Assembly (NCBI GenBank): GCA_934489015.1
Contig: CAKSSN010000001.1
Location: 62,001 to 126,000 of the forward strand
Direction: 5' to 3'
DNA length: 64,000 nt
Source: an uncultured Clostridia bacterium
GTDB taxonomy: Bacteria; Bacillota; Clostridia; UBA1381
Shown: piece after piece, positions 35,401 through 44,120 of the stretch
How the letters are laid out: every line of letters starts with the position of its first letter
Numbering within the stretch: position 1 is the first letter of the stretch
Made by a program: the position numbers and the translations under genes
The notes under the pieces: generated by a model
Told to the model about the DNA's origin: nothing
What the model saw: only the letters and a program-made list of their open reading frames with translations
Database searches by the model: none

Positions 35401-36332
35401 TCCTTGCGCTTTATGATAAGGACAGGGGTTTAACAAATGTAATGTCGCAGGATAAGGTGTTTGACGGTGTTGCCGCAGGAGATGAAAAGACGGTAGACTT
35501 TAATATGGATTTACCCGAAGCGATAGACGGCGACTATATAAAGGTTATGCTTTTTGATAATATTTATAATATAACGCCGCTGACAAAAGCGCTTATCCCC
35601 GACAATACGGTGAAAAGAACAATTTATGTTGCGGGCGATTCGATAGTTTCAACCTATGACAGCACATATTATCCGCGTCAGGGCTGGGGAACATATGCAG
35701 CAGACTATTTTAACGACAGCATTGAAGTGGCAAACCATGCGCACTCCGGATTTACAACGAGGACCTTTGTCGGCTTCAGCAATTTTAATAAGATTGAAAG
35801 CAGCATAAAGGAGGGTGACATACTTTATGTTTCGTTTATGGCAAATGACAGCGCTTTGGGTATAAAAAATGTCAGCGAATATGATTTTAAAAATATGCTG
35901 AGGCTTTATGCCGACACCGCAAAGGGAAAGGGCGCAGAGATTATTTTCATAACGCCGCCGCCCGTTCTCTATGACGTCGAGCCCGATGACTATAACGGGT
36001 ATACGGCGCTCATGAAAGAAACGGCTGCAGAGTATAACGCTCCGGTTATCGACGTTTGGCAAAAGAGCGTTGATTTGCAGACGGAGAAGGGAAGAGCATA
36101 TGTTGAGGCGGCTATTCATATTAACAATATGGATGTTTTGAAGCTTAACTTCGGTGAAAACATAAATAATTCCGCAAACGATAAAATTCATATTTCCGAA
36201 TGGGGAGCAAAGAAAATTGCAAGCTGGATAACGGATGAAATGAAAAACACGGGCAGCGTACTCCGCTATTATGCTTCGGGTAATTCATTTGATTTCCCGA
36301 AAGATATTAAAACAAGTGCGGATGTAAAATAA
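32457..36332 (+). CDS. Giant secreted protein: two novel domains plus SGNH esterase
   Basis: The 1291-residue protein has a signal peptide (1-~29; MKKTISLAIALSLLLG). Residues ~51-345 and ~357-645 are two copies of an unrecognised domain (motifs NPRGREGM, LQYTGGAYKNFAVTFD, YLNQVINCK, YMKFEDSDEW, LLISNLDIWQR). Residues ~660-860 look like a LamG/concanavalin-type beta-sandwich, ~865-935 is a short helical FIVAR-like linker, ~940-1050 is an Ig-like module, and ~1053-1270 is an SGNH hydrolase. The last has AGDSIV with Ser1062 and DKIHISEWGA with Asp1242/His1245, matching the rhamnogalacturonan acetylesterase (CE12) pattern. Likely role: binding and deacetylating a pectin-type polymer outside the cell. 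No SLH, sortase or lipobox anchor is visible. Confidence 0.85.
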   Translation: MKKTISLAIALSLLLGSTAVPNVMVSAANGAVLEETERVDMDTSEASADPWRIVVDNATGDSSKWVYNNSTSASAPGWGVHTNADDVKVEPSSNGYYGKAGSTWTFNYKGESVLSNPTLLGTNPRGREGMTYYSIQIPHTGRHLQYTGGAYKNFAVTFDLQIPNMVIKTKNPYLDIGLIDAATKPDEKLSNYSTDDYISMGETVDMREITIPSGIAGGKIAPRAALIDPRTKTEFAEDMEANKSTLKIYYEADTAVTVTDPITNKEYIQSYETTDGTEYYLNQVINCKAVVDGSVMSLYMKFEDSDEWLLINSYDISALKDKTKRFYITSTGCQLLISNLDIWQRVSEIDTDPDEPEDDWRVVADNVTADAAQWTYNDDANFSLPGWRAYSMADDIRVEPSSTGFYRSGMIYKNGTIAHPLYLGKNPRGREGMIYYSVQGDPKGRNLQYTGDAYKNFAVTFDMQIPNMVIDADSAFLDVGLIDSSAAVSKSLTDYSSDQYISMGQTVSMKNTAVPSKLAGGNIALRSAIIDPRTVEELAADDAANNNKMMYEAGTAVTVTDPITNAEYIQSYKTTAKETYYLNQVINCKVIAENAEMKLYMKFEDSDEWLLINSYDISALEDKTKRFYITSQGCQLLISNLDIWQRASEIEPDDPKNPDPADATRVAVLEENFESYAEGFSNETAYDTGKALKVSSAIKSIKLPEKTYITASANDNRELWIMTEFDIKTENVDSTVTPSISWTGKGGKTVNTLTLNDNYVTLPYVNDSGADRVNTYKQLSDGWNRIRLVMKFAPESESYVGRNKKLYINGNNVHSLTPENSGGKLTGSASDAVYIDSFNINAAGGSTVYIDNLTFTRFYAEEYEDVNYGQLLTSIRKGDEALSGAKVGENITQPIYDTYLAALEKAKAVYTQKPTLSETEAANDELCKAYSKLIFADKAYEICSVSFADKNGADAAYLTDGGRITSVTVKKNADYGKSGVLILALYDKDRGLTNVMSQDKVFDGVAAGDEKTVDFNMDLPEAIDGDYIKVMLFDNIYNITPLTKALIPDNTVKRTIYVAGDSIVSTYDSTYYPRQGWGTYAADYFNDSIEVANHAHSGFTTRTFVGFSNFNKIESSIKEGDILYVSFMANDSALGIKNVSEYDFKNMLRLYADTAKGKGAEIIFITPPPVLYDVEPDDYNGYTALMKETAAEYNAPVIDVWQKSVDLQTEKGRAYVEAAIHINNMDVLKLNFGENINNSANDKIHISEWGAKKIASWITDEMKNTGSVLRYYASGNSFDFPKDIKTSADVK

Positions 36333-36349
36333 ATTCGGACAGATAATTT

Positions 36350-36430
36350 AAAACCGCCGACAGCTGATGAGCCGATTTCCGAATTTTATATTTTCGGAGG
36401 TCGGCTCACATAAATGCCGACGGTTTTTTG
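36350..36430 (+). terminator. Compound terminator after the esterase gene
   Basis: AAAACCG (36350-36356) pairs with CGGTTTT (36421-36427); inside it GAGCCGA (36369-36375) pairs with TCGGCTC (36401-36407) and CCGAA with TTCGG. A T-run ends the structure. It separates the two giant genes, so each has its own transcript. Confidence 0.75.
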
Positions 36431-36490
36431 TATTGTTTTTCCGTCTGTTTGTGAGTAAATTGTACGTTAATTTGTCACAATCGTCAAAAA

Positions 36491-36560
36491 TGTAAAAATA
36501 TCAGACAATATAGTAAAGATATTTTATTTACAAAACATATGATAAATGTTAAAATATAAT
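36491..36560 (+). promoter_or_regulatory. Conserved promoter block P2 with 21-bp direct repeats
   Basis: TGTAAAAATAT (36491-36501) and AGTAAAGATAT (36512-36522) are 21 bp apart. TTTACA (36527-36532), an inverted pair AACAT (36534-36538) and ATGTT (36546-36550), and TATAAT (36555-36560) follow with the same spacings as in block P1. The inverted pair differs from P1 (AACAC/GTGTT) by matching changes in both arms. Confidence 0.7.
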
Positions 36561-36638
36561 CAAGGGTTTTACATGAGAGTAGAACCAAGCAGTGAATACA
36601 TGTATTTATAAATTTGTTTAAATAGGGAGGAATAGGTA

Positions 36639-39600
36639 ATGAAAAGAACCATTTCGTTGACAATTGTTCTCAACATGCTTGTAAGCTTGATTGCTGTGCC
36701 GAATGTTATGGTAAATGCGGCAGATGGAAATGTTATCGGAAGCAGTGTTGACATGACAGACACAGCGGATGATAAGTGGAAAATTGTTGCGGAAGATGTA
36801 ACGGGCGATGCTGACGCCTGGAAGTATAATAACAGCATCGGAACAAGCGCACCGGGCTGGGGAGTGTACGGCAAGTATACGGACACAGTAAGAGTCGAGC
36901 CGTCTTCAAAAAGCTATTATCTGGGCGGACTTAAATATAAAGGCGAAGCAATCAAAAATCCGCTTGAGCTGGGATTAAATCCGCGCGGAAGAGTAGGTAT
37001 GACATACTATTCCGTGCAGACAACGCATAACGGAAGACATTTGCAGTATACAGGCGGCGCTTATAAAAATTTTGCGATTACCTTTGATGTTCAAACACCG
37101 AATATTTGCATAACAAGTGACAGAACGCCGTATTTTGATTTAGGACTTATTGATTCGGCCGCTGCGGTAAACACAGACCTTACCAAGTATGAAAGCAGCG
37201 AATACGTATCTATGGGCGATACAGTGAATATGCGCGACATTACAATTCCGTCGGGAATTGCGCAGCGTGAGATAACGCCGCGCGCAGCGATTATCGATCC
37301 AAGAACGGTTGACGAATTTGCAGCCGATGACGCGGCGAATAAAAATAAAATGAGGTATAAAGACGGAACGGCCGTAACGGCTAAGGATCCTGTTACAAAT
37401 GCCGAATACATACAAAGCTACGGAACAACCGATAACGGAACAGAGTATATAAATCAGGTAATTAACTGTAAGGCTGTTGCGGACGGCGGCGTAATGAGTC
37501 TTTATATGAAATTTGAGGATTCGGATACGTGGAAGCATATCAGCAGCTATGACATTTCCTCATTGGCGGATAAGGAAAAGAGATTTTATATAGCTTCGGA
37601 CGCGTGTCAGCTGCTTATCTCAAATCTTGATATATGGCAAAGAGAAAGCGAAATAGTTACAGAGCCTGAAGAGCCTAAGGAAGAATGGCAGGTTGTTAAG
37701 GATAATGTTACAAGTGTTTCGACCAACTGGAAATATAATATAGCACGCTCAAACTCATCAAAGCCGGGCTGGGGCGTATACGGAAAAATCACGGACGTTG
37801 TAAGTGTTGAGCCCTCTTCAAGCGGATATTATAAAACAGGAATGCCATACCGCTCCGAAAAAATCGGCAATCCTCTTGAGCTCGGAGCAAATCCGCGCGG
37901 AAGATTGGGTATGATATATTACTCGATACAGGCAAAGCATAACGGAAGACATCTGCAGTATATAGGCGGCTCTTATAAGAATTTCGGCGTAACCTTTGAT
38001 TTGCAGTTTCCGAGCATGGTTTTGGATTCCGGCAGAAAGCCAAATCTTGAATTTGGAGTTATTGACTCTGATACAGATGCATATATAGATTTAAACAGCT
38101 ACGAAAGCAACGAATACATATCTACCGGTGATACGATTGAATTGCTGAAAATAACACTTCCGTCAGGCTTTGCAAACGGAGAGGCAGCGCCTCGTGCTGC
38201 AATTATTGATCCGAGAACTCCGGATGAGCTCGCCGCAGATTTATCAAATTATAATCCCGGCTCTGCCGTAACGGCAACAGATCCGATAACAAATAAGGAA
38301 TATATACAGAGCTATGAAACGACTAATGAAGTAAAGTATTATTTAAATCAGGTAATCAACTGCAAGGTTATTGCAGACGGTGCTTCTATGGACGTTTATA
38401 TGAAATTTGAGGATTCGGACAAGTGGAAGCATATCGGTAGCTATGATATATCGGCGCTGCAGGATAAATCAAAGAGATTTTTTATTGCTGCCGACGCGTG
38501 CCAGCTGCTTGTTTCAAATCTTGATATATGGCAAAAGACAAGTGAAATAGTACCCGATCCTGGCGATCAGGTTGATCCCAACGCTCCGACCGTTTATACA
38601 AAGAGGGACTTTTTTGCAAAGGATGCAAACGATATGATTTCATATCCGCGTTTCGGAACACCGGCATTTACGGAGCCCGGAAGAGAATTAACCGTAGAGC
38701 TTCGTACCTCCGAAAAACCCGATTTGTCAGCTGACGGCTGGAAGCTTTATCTTGAAAATAAGCATAAAAGATGGGAATGTGAAGTAACAAATGTAGAATA
38801 CGTTACACCTGTTACCGACCCGCAGACGGGAGTTACCTCCGGCGGTATATATCTCGGACTTAAACCGGGATATAAAATTACTATAAAAATACCCGATAAA
38901 GAAAATATAGCTTACGGCTTGATGAGCATAGTTTTAAGACACTCGCAGGATGAAAGTATAGAATATAAGTCACCTCAGTCAGTCAGCATAGTTGAAGACC
39001 TTGAAAGCAAGTTTTATGCCGTAGGTACTTCGGATACTCACACAGGCTTGTGGGAGCGCGGCTTCCAGACAGGCGGCGAGGGTCAGTCCTTGGAGGACCT
39101 TAACAAGCAGCTTGAAATAATTGGAGCAAGATATTTTTATAATCTCGGCGATCTTGTTCAGGGCGGAGGAAAGAAGGATGACGGCAGCATCTTCATAAGC
39201 GGAATTGAGGTTGTAGAGGATTTATATGCGGATTCCTTCACTAAATATGCTATACCGACAATTAATGTGTTGGGAAATCACGACTATGACAGCTATGTAT
39301 ATCCAAATCGCGGCCCTCGTCCTGTTGATGCTACAAAGAGAGATGTCACATACGATGAAGCGGCACAAATGACAGAGGAAGAACTCGATGAGGTTAATGT
39401 TTTAAACAATTTTGACTTTGACGAGGCAGACAGAATATACGGTATGAGATCGGCGCTTATCCCGATGGGCGATAACATGATTATTGCAAAGCACGATTTC
39501 GGTGCTTGGGGCTGGAAAACACGCGGCAAGGACTTGCCTGTCGGTGCGGAAACCAACGAAGAGTGGATGAGAGGCTATAACGGTACTGGAACCGCAGAGC

Positions 39601-41873
39601 CGTTTGTTTTAAGAGATGCGCTTGCACGCGAATGGAATAAATGGACCGCAAAAGAGGGCGATGGCTTCAGACTTATTTATCAGCATACGCCGAATACCGG
39701 TTCGGAATATCTCGATTTCGGAAAGGGCGATCCGTATGCCGTAAACGGATGGGCCGCATTTATGTCGCCTACCTTCCATGCACCGTGGTATAATTCGCTG
39801 CCGGGTCAGGAAAATCTTAAGGACTATGATTTCCAAATGGTAGGACATTATCATATAGTTGTACCTATGGGAGAAAAGCTGCTTGCTCTCGGTGGCTCCG
39901 GCTTTGGCGGAGGCCCGGGCTATTCTGGTCAGGCGGTTGTGAATGAATACACGTTTGATACGTCGGCAGACAAGTGGGTACATAATCTTGCCGATACGGT
40001 TAAAAATGACCCGTATATGATGCAGGCACCGCCGAGCTCAAAGGAGGGAAGACTTCCTGAGGGAAATCCGAGAAGAGAATATATTGATGAGCATTATCAT
40101 ACATATTTCCTTTTGGACAATCCGCATGAGAAGCCTGCCGTTTCGGACGAATATCTTTTCCCGAATGACGGCAATGCGGACTATAACGTTGCAACGATTA
40201 AAAACAGAACGGATAAAAATTTCTATGACGGCAGAGTAGAGTTTATTATGCCTGTCGGCAACTATGAGGTTGAGGGCGCAAATATTATAAGTCAGTATAA
40301 TTCATACGGCGATAAATATACGGTTGTTCTTGCCCATGTTGATATTCCGGAAGGAAGCGAGAATTCGGAAGGTATAGCAACAGTGCTTTGCAAAAAAGCA
40401 AGCGGCAATGCTGATGATATATGCGAGCTTTACGGCGCAGAAACAGGCTTTGTTGCAGCAGACACAGCATATCTTGACTGGATTTCGCTCGATAACACAA
40501 GCGTTGATGATTTTGCGGTAAGCACAGACGGATATGCACTTGTGAAGGATGCTGACTATAGCGTTGAAAAGATTAATTCATATGTTGACAGAATAACCTT
40601 TACAAAGGCTCTTGTGCAAAATGCAAAATACACAGTTAAGCTTGGAGAGACGGAAAAATCGTTTGTTGTGCTTCCGGGCGATTATATCGCGCATTCGCAG
40701 TACGGCAGCAACACACCGGGCAATGTTTCAAAGGCAGTAGCTACTATGAGCATACCCGAAGCGGTCGGCGCAAACTGGGTTATGGACGTTACCGTTAAAA
40801 TGGTTGTTCCGGCAAGCGAATATTTAAGAGGTGCGTTTAAAAGCGAGCCGGGCGACATGAGATTTATCTGCTTTAAGCCTGAGCATACCGATAAAAACGG
40901 AAACTACTTCAGATTTACAATGAGCGGAAACAGAGGATTTTTCACCGATAATACTTTCAGAGGAGCGGGAAGCTGGATTTATGCTCAGGAAGCGCTTGAC
41001 GGCGTTACAACGCTCAACAGCAGATTAACCTCTTCTGTATTCAGCGGTGTTCAAAAGGATTTTACTTCAAGCATTAAGGAAAATCCGATTAATAATCTTG
41101 AGGTTTACGGAAACTATGATTTCAGATTTATCCGCTTGGGCAGCAAGGTATCGCTTTATGTACGCAAGAGCGGCGAAACAAGATATGACCATATATTCAC
41201 ATTTGACGGTATGTGGGACAGCAGCGTAGAAACCTATCCGGGCTTTGTATATACAAACGGCACCGGAGGCGGAGTTGTTTCAAATTTCAGAGTATATAAT
41301 ATCGGTGAGAAAACGGCGGAAGAAAACACAGGCTCGGCAGTTGAATTTGAGCTTGAAACGCAGCCGTCGGGAGCCTTTAATAAGCTGAATTTGATATATA
41401 AAAATGATGACGGCACAACCGAAACAAAGGAAATAACGGTAAAGCGAATAGGCGCTAAAAAATACGCAATAGATTTAAATGATTTGCTTGCCGGCGGCGC
41501 TTCTTGCCTGCAAATTCCCGCATATACGGACGTATACGGCAAAGCCGTCGGGGAAGCTTCAATTGATTTTAATATTGACGTGAAGGAAGACGGAATAACG
41601 TCGGTTAAAAACGATGACGGAACATATACCGTAACCGTTCCGGCATACAAATATTTCACAGACGGCGCAGCCGCAATATTAGCGTCAATGAAGGGCGAGG
41701 AATTGCTCGGAATAAGTGATGTAAAGCGTTTGGAGGTTAAGGATGCCGGAGCTGTCAGCCTTGTATTTGAGAATGTTAAGGCAGATGCCGAAAATCCCGA
41801 ATTTAAATTGATGATTTGGAATAACTTTAAGAGCATGACACCGTATATTCCGAGTATTGTAATCAGACCGTAG
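36639..41873 (+). CDS. Giant secreted protein: two novel domains plus metallophosphoesterase
   Basis: The 1744-residue protein has a signal peptide (~1-29), then two copies of the same unrecognised domain at ~47-335 and ~348-635. After an Ig-like linker a calcineurin-type metallophosphoesterase domain spans ~790-1150, with the metal-binding motifs SDTHTG (DxH), YNLGDLV (GD), LGNHDY (GNHD, ~877-882), YQHTP and VGHYHIV (GHxH, ~1067-1072). Residues ~1345-1560 look like another LamG-type sandwich, and the last ~100 residues are the Ig-like module ending in FKLMIWNNFKSMTPYIP. All key metal ligands appear present, so catalysis on a phosphoester is likely, but the substrate is unknown. No cell-wall anchor is visible. 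Confidence 0.85.
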   Translation: MKRTISLTIVLNMLVSLIAVPNVMVNAADGNVIGSSVDMTDTADDKWKIVAEDVTGDADAWKYNNSIGTSAPGWGVYGKYTDTVRVEPSSKSYYLGGLKYKGEAIKNPLELGLNPRGRVGMTYYSVQTTHNGRHLQYTGGAYKNFAITFDVQTPNICITSDRTPYFDLGLIDSAAAVNTDLTKYESSEYVSMGDTVNMRDITIPSGIAQREITPRAAIIDPRTVDEFAADDAANKNKMRYKDGTAVTAKDPVTNAEYIQSYGTTDNGTEYINQVINCKAVADGGVMSLYMKFEDSDTWKHISSYDISSLADKEKRFYIASDACQLLISNLDIWQRESEIVTEPEEPKEEWQVVKDNVTSVSTNWKYNIARSNSSKPGWGVYGKITDVVSVEPSSSGYYKTGMPYRSEKIGNPLELGANPRGRLGMIYYSIQAKHNGRHLQYIGGSYKNFGVTFDLQFPSMVLDSGRKPNLEFGVIDSDTDAYIDLNSYESNEYISTGDTIELLKITLPSGFANGEAAPRAAIIDPRTPDELAADLSNYNPGSAVTATDPITNKEYIQSYETTNEVKYYLNQVINCKVIADGASMDVYMKFEDSDKWKHIGSYDISALQDKSKRFFIAADACQLLVSNLDIWQKTSEIVPDPGDQVDPNAPTVYTKRDFFAKDANDMISYPRFGTPAFTEPGRELTVELRTSEKPDLSADGWKLYLENKHKRWECEVTNVEYVTPVTDPQTGVTSGGIYLGLKPGYKITIKIPDKENIAYGLMSIVLRHSQDESIEYKSPQSVSIVEDLESKFYAVGTSDTHTGLWERGFQTGGEGQSLEDLNKQLEIIGARYFYNLGDLVQGGGKKDDGSIFISGIEVVEDLYADSFTKYAIPTINVLGNHDYDSYVYPNRGPRPVDATKRDVTYDEAAQMTEEELDEVNVLNNFDFDEADRIYGMRSALIPMGDNMIIAKHDFGAWGWKTRGKDLPVGAETNEEWMRGYNGTGTAEPFVLRDALAREWNKWTAKEGDGFRLIYQHTPNTGSEYLDFGKGDPYAVNGWAAFMSPTFHAPWYNSLPGQENLKDYDFQMVGHYHIVVPMGEKLLALGGSGFGGGPGYSGQAVVNEYTFDTSADKWVHNLADTVKNDPYMMQAPPSSKEGRLPEGNPRREYIDEHYHTYFLLDNPHEKPAVSDEYLFPNDGNADYNVATIKNRTDKNFYDGRVEFIMPVGNYEVEGANIISQYNSYGDKYTVVLAHVDIPEGSENSEGIATVLCKKASGNADDICELYGAETGFVAADTAYLDWISLDNTSVDDFAVSTDGYALVKDADYSVEKINSYVDRITFTKALVQNAKYTVKLGETEKSFVVLPGDYIAHSQYGSNTPGNVSKAVATMSIPEAVGANWVMDVTVKMVVPASEYLRGAFKSEPGDMRFICFKPEHTDKNGNYFRFTMSGNRGFFTDNTFRGAGSWIYAQEALDGVTTLNSRLTSSVFSGVQKDFTSSIKENPINNLEVYGNYDFRFIRLGSKVSLYVRKSGETRYDHIFTFDGMWDSSVETYPGFVYTNGTGGGVVSNFRVYNIGEKTAEENTGSAVEFELETQPSGAFNKLNLIYKNDDGTTETKEITVKRIGAKKYAIDLNDLLAGGASCLQIPAYTDVYGKAVGEASIDFNIDVKEDGITSVKNDDGTYTVTVPAYKYFTDGAAAILASMKGEELLGISDVKRLEVKDAGAVSLVFENVKADAENPEFKLMIWNNFKSMTPYIPSIVIRP

Positions 41874-42079
41874 CGGCAAAGCGGAATTTATATTTTAAAA
41901 ACGCGGACGGGAGTGCCTGATGCTGTGCAGCTTTTGCATAACACCACGCGCTCCGCAGTCTGCCGTGCTTTCATAAGACAGAGAGAAAATATTTTTTGCA
42001 GAGTAAAATTTTTAATTAATGCAGTTGAATTCATATGGCTTATATGAATTATTTGGCGCATTATGTCAGGAGGAAGAAG

Positions 42080-43015
42080 ATGAAATCATCATTAAGCGTT
42101 AAGTGCGCTGATAATAGAATTCAGAAAAAAAATCTTTCCAAATATTTAGTTGGCTGGTGTATGATTTTGCCAAGCTTTATTATGTTTGTCGGACTGACGG
42201 TTTATCCGATATTGTGGGCTTTAAGGTTTGTGCTATATGATTATGACGGCATTACAAAGCCTGTATTTGTAGGGCTTGATAATATTTTGCGTGTTATAAC
42301 GCGAGATCCTATTTGGTGGAAATCTGTTTTAAATACCTTTAAGTTTGCTTTTTTTAAGCTGATTGTCGAAATACCTCTGACGTTGGTTTTGGCAGCAATT
42401 CTGAGGGGAAATCTAAAGGGCAAGGGCTTTTTCAGAGGTCTGTATTTTATGCCGTCCGTTCTCAGTGCGGCGGTAATAACCTTCGTTTTTACGTTTATTT
42501 TATCACCACAGAACGGGTTTTTAAATCAAATTCTGACGAAGCTTGGAATTATATCGGAGCCTGTAAACTGGCTCGGAACAAATTCGGCATTTTTTTGGGT
42601 AGTGTTCATGTCAATATGGCAGGTATTCGGGCATACCTGTATTTTGCTGCTTTCCGGTATGATGAATATTCCTAACGATATTTACGAAAGCGCGTCTATG
42701 GACGGTGCAACAAGGGTTAAGCAGTTTTGGTATATGACACTTCCGATGCTTGCGCCAGTATTTAAAACAATTCTGATGCTGTCGATTACCGGCTCGCTCG
42801 GAGCGTTTGAAACAATTTTCATTCTTACGGGCGGCGGACCTAATCATGCAACGGATGTTATGGCAATTAATATCTATAATCAGTTTTTTGCCGCAGGAAC
42901 AAGACCGGCTTACGGTTACGGTGCGACGTTGGGCGTCTTTTCATCAATTATAATAGGTATAGTCACGATTATTTATCGCCGCGTTACCGCTAAAATTGAT
43001 AAAATATATGATTAA
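42080..43015 (+). CDS. Sugar ABC transporter permease (MalF/UgpA type)
   Basis: The 311-residue membrane protein has six hydrophobic segments and the cytoplasmic EAA loop that docks the ATPase (YESASMDGATRVKQFWYMTLPMLAPV). It belongs to the carbohydrate-uptake CUT1 class. The start is the ATG at 42080, six bases after AGGAGG; an upstream in-frame ATG at 42035 lacks a ribosome binding site. It heads the importer set with the next permease and the binding lipoprotein. No ATPase gene lies in the cluster, so a shared MsmK-type ATPase elsewhere is expected. The 206-bp gap before it holds no clear promoter or terminator. Confidence 0.93.
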   Translation: MKSSLSVKCADNRIQKKNLSKYLVGWCMILPSFIMFVGLTVYPILWALRFVLYDYDGITKPVFVGLDNILRVITRDPIWWKSVLNTFKFAFFKLIVEIPLTLVLAAILRGNLKGKGFFRGLYFMPSVLSAAVITFVFTFILSPQNGFLNQILTKLGIISEPVNWLGTNSAFFWVVFMSIWQVFGHTCILLLSGMMNIPNDIYESASMDGATRVKQFWYMTLPMLAPVFKTILMLSITGSLGAFETIFILTGGGPNHATDVMAINIYNQFFAAGTRPAYGYGATLGVFSSIIIGIVTIIYRRVTAKIDKIYD

Positions 43016-43030
43016 CGCGTGGAGGTATTT

Positions 43031-43876
43031 ATGGAAAAAACAAAAAGATTTACTTTAAATGCGGTTACCTATATTTTTCTGACTGCAATCGGGTTGATTG
43101 TTGTTTTGCCGCTGCTGTATGCGTTTTTCGGCTCGCTTAAAGAAAATATGGAATTGATGACCGGTAATAATATACTTCCGCAAAAGATTACATTTGATAA
43201 TTATGTGTATGCATGGAAAAATGTTCACTTTGTACAGTATACGAAAAACAGCTTGATTATGTCCGTAGGTGTGGTAATCGGTACGGTAGTCGTGTCTACA
43301 ATGGCAGGATATGTGTTCTCGCGGTTAAAGGATTTGCCGTTTCTGAACATTATAAAGGGTGTATATCTGGCGTCAATTTTTATTTCGCTCGGACCTACAA
43401 CCTTGTATCCGGTTTTTAAGCTGTTGACGGGACTTAGACTTAATAACACATATTTCGGACTTATAATTTCACACGTCGGAGCGCAGGTTGTAAACATCGT
43501 GCTGGTTGAGGGCTATTTAAACGGAATACCCAGAGAGCTTGACGAGGCTGCAAGCATTGACGGATGCAGCTTCTTTAATACCTTTGTGCGTATTATACTT
43601 CCGCTTATCAGACCTGTTATTGCAATAATTGCACTGCTTGCATTTAAGCACGCGTGGAACTCTTATCTGCTTCCGTCCGTTCTTACAATGGGCAATCCGG
43701 ATATGCAGCCGCTTTCCGTTGCGATTGTTGCGCTTAAGAGTGACGGTAAAATGGCAACAATGTGGAGCGTAATTCTCGCAGGAGCGAATATTTCGCTAAT
43801 TCCTATGATTGTGGTATATTGCATATGCAATAAGCAGTTTATATCGGGACTTACGGTCGGCGGTGTAAAAGGATAA
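43031..43876 (+). CDS. Sugar ABC transporter permease (MalG/UgpE type)
   Basis: The 281-residue membrane protein has six hydrophobic segments and the EAA loop (GIPRELDEAASIDGCSFFNTFVRIILPLIRPV). It is the second CUT1 permease and would pair with the preceding one. GGAGGT lies five bases before the ATG at 43031; the preceding gene ends 15 bases earlier, so they are translated together. Confidence 0.93.
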   Translation: MEKTKRFTLNAVTYIFLTAIGLIVVLPLLYAFFGSLKENMELMTGNNILPQKITFDNYVYAWKNVHFVQYTKNSLIMSVGVVIGTVVVSTMAGYVFSRLKDLPFLNIIKGVYLASIFISLGPTTLYPVFKLLTGLRLNNTYFGLIISHVGAQVVNIVLVEGYLNGIPRELDEAASIDGCSFFNTFVRIILPLIRPVIAIIALLAFKHAWNSYLLPSVLTMGNPDMQPLSVAIVALKSDGKMATMWSVILAGANISLIPMIVVYCICNKQFISGLTVGGVKG

Positions 43877-43887
43877 ATATTTTATAT

Positions 43888-44093
43888 AAGGCGTTTGAAT
43901 AAAATCGCCCATAGCACTATCTTTTGTTCGGGGCGGTACACTATGAGCAGTGGTGTTACCCAAATCAAAGATTTGGAACACTTTTGCATGGCTCTCGTAC
44001 ATCAAATCAAAGATTTGAACTCGGGCGCAACAGCACCGCTCACTTCAAGACAGCACTCTGGACGATTTTCTTTCAAACTTTGGCTTGCGCCTT
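43888..44093. repeat. Fold-back repeat element, copy 1 (long form)
   Basis: Outer arms AAGGCG (43888-43893) and CGCCTT (44088-44093), GTTTG/CAAAC and AAAATCG (43901-43907) / CGATTTT (44063-44069) are mutually complementary. Sequence near both ends closely matches the copy at 47183-47292 (AAAATCGCCCATAGCAC; GGGCGGTAC; CAGCACTCTG). This copy has an extra ~100-nt middle with two small hairpins, AAATCaaaGATTT. It lies directly upstream of the binding-protein gene. Confidence 0.75.
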
Positions 44094-44120
44094 AAGGCGC
44101 GGAAAGGAATGGTTATAAAA

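Noticed and set aside
35649..36191. Minus-strand open frame of 180 codons opposite the SGNH esterase domain
   Set aside because: The plus-strand frame carries intact catalytic motifs, so this is a shadow frame.
41234..41836. Minus-strand open frame of 200 codons within the giant phosphoesterase gene
   Set aside because: It is the reverse of a coding frame with strong family similarity on the plus strand; no promoter or ribosome binding site is seen.
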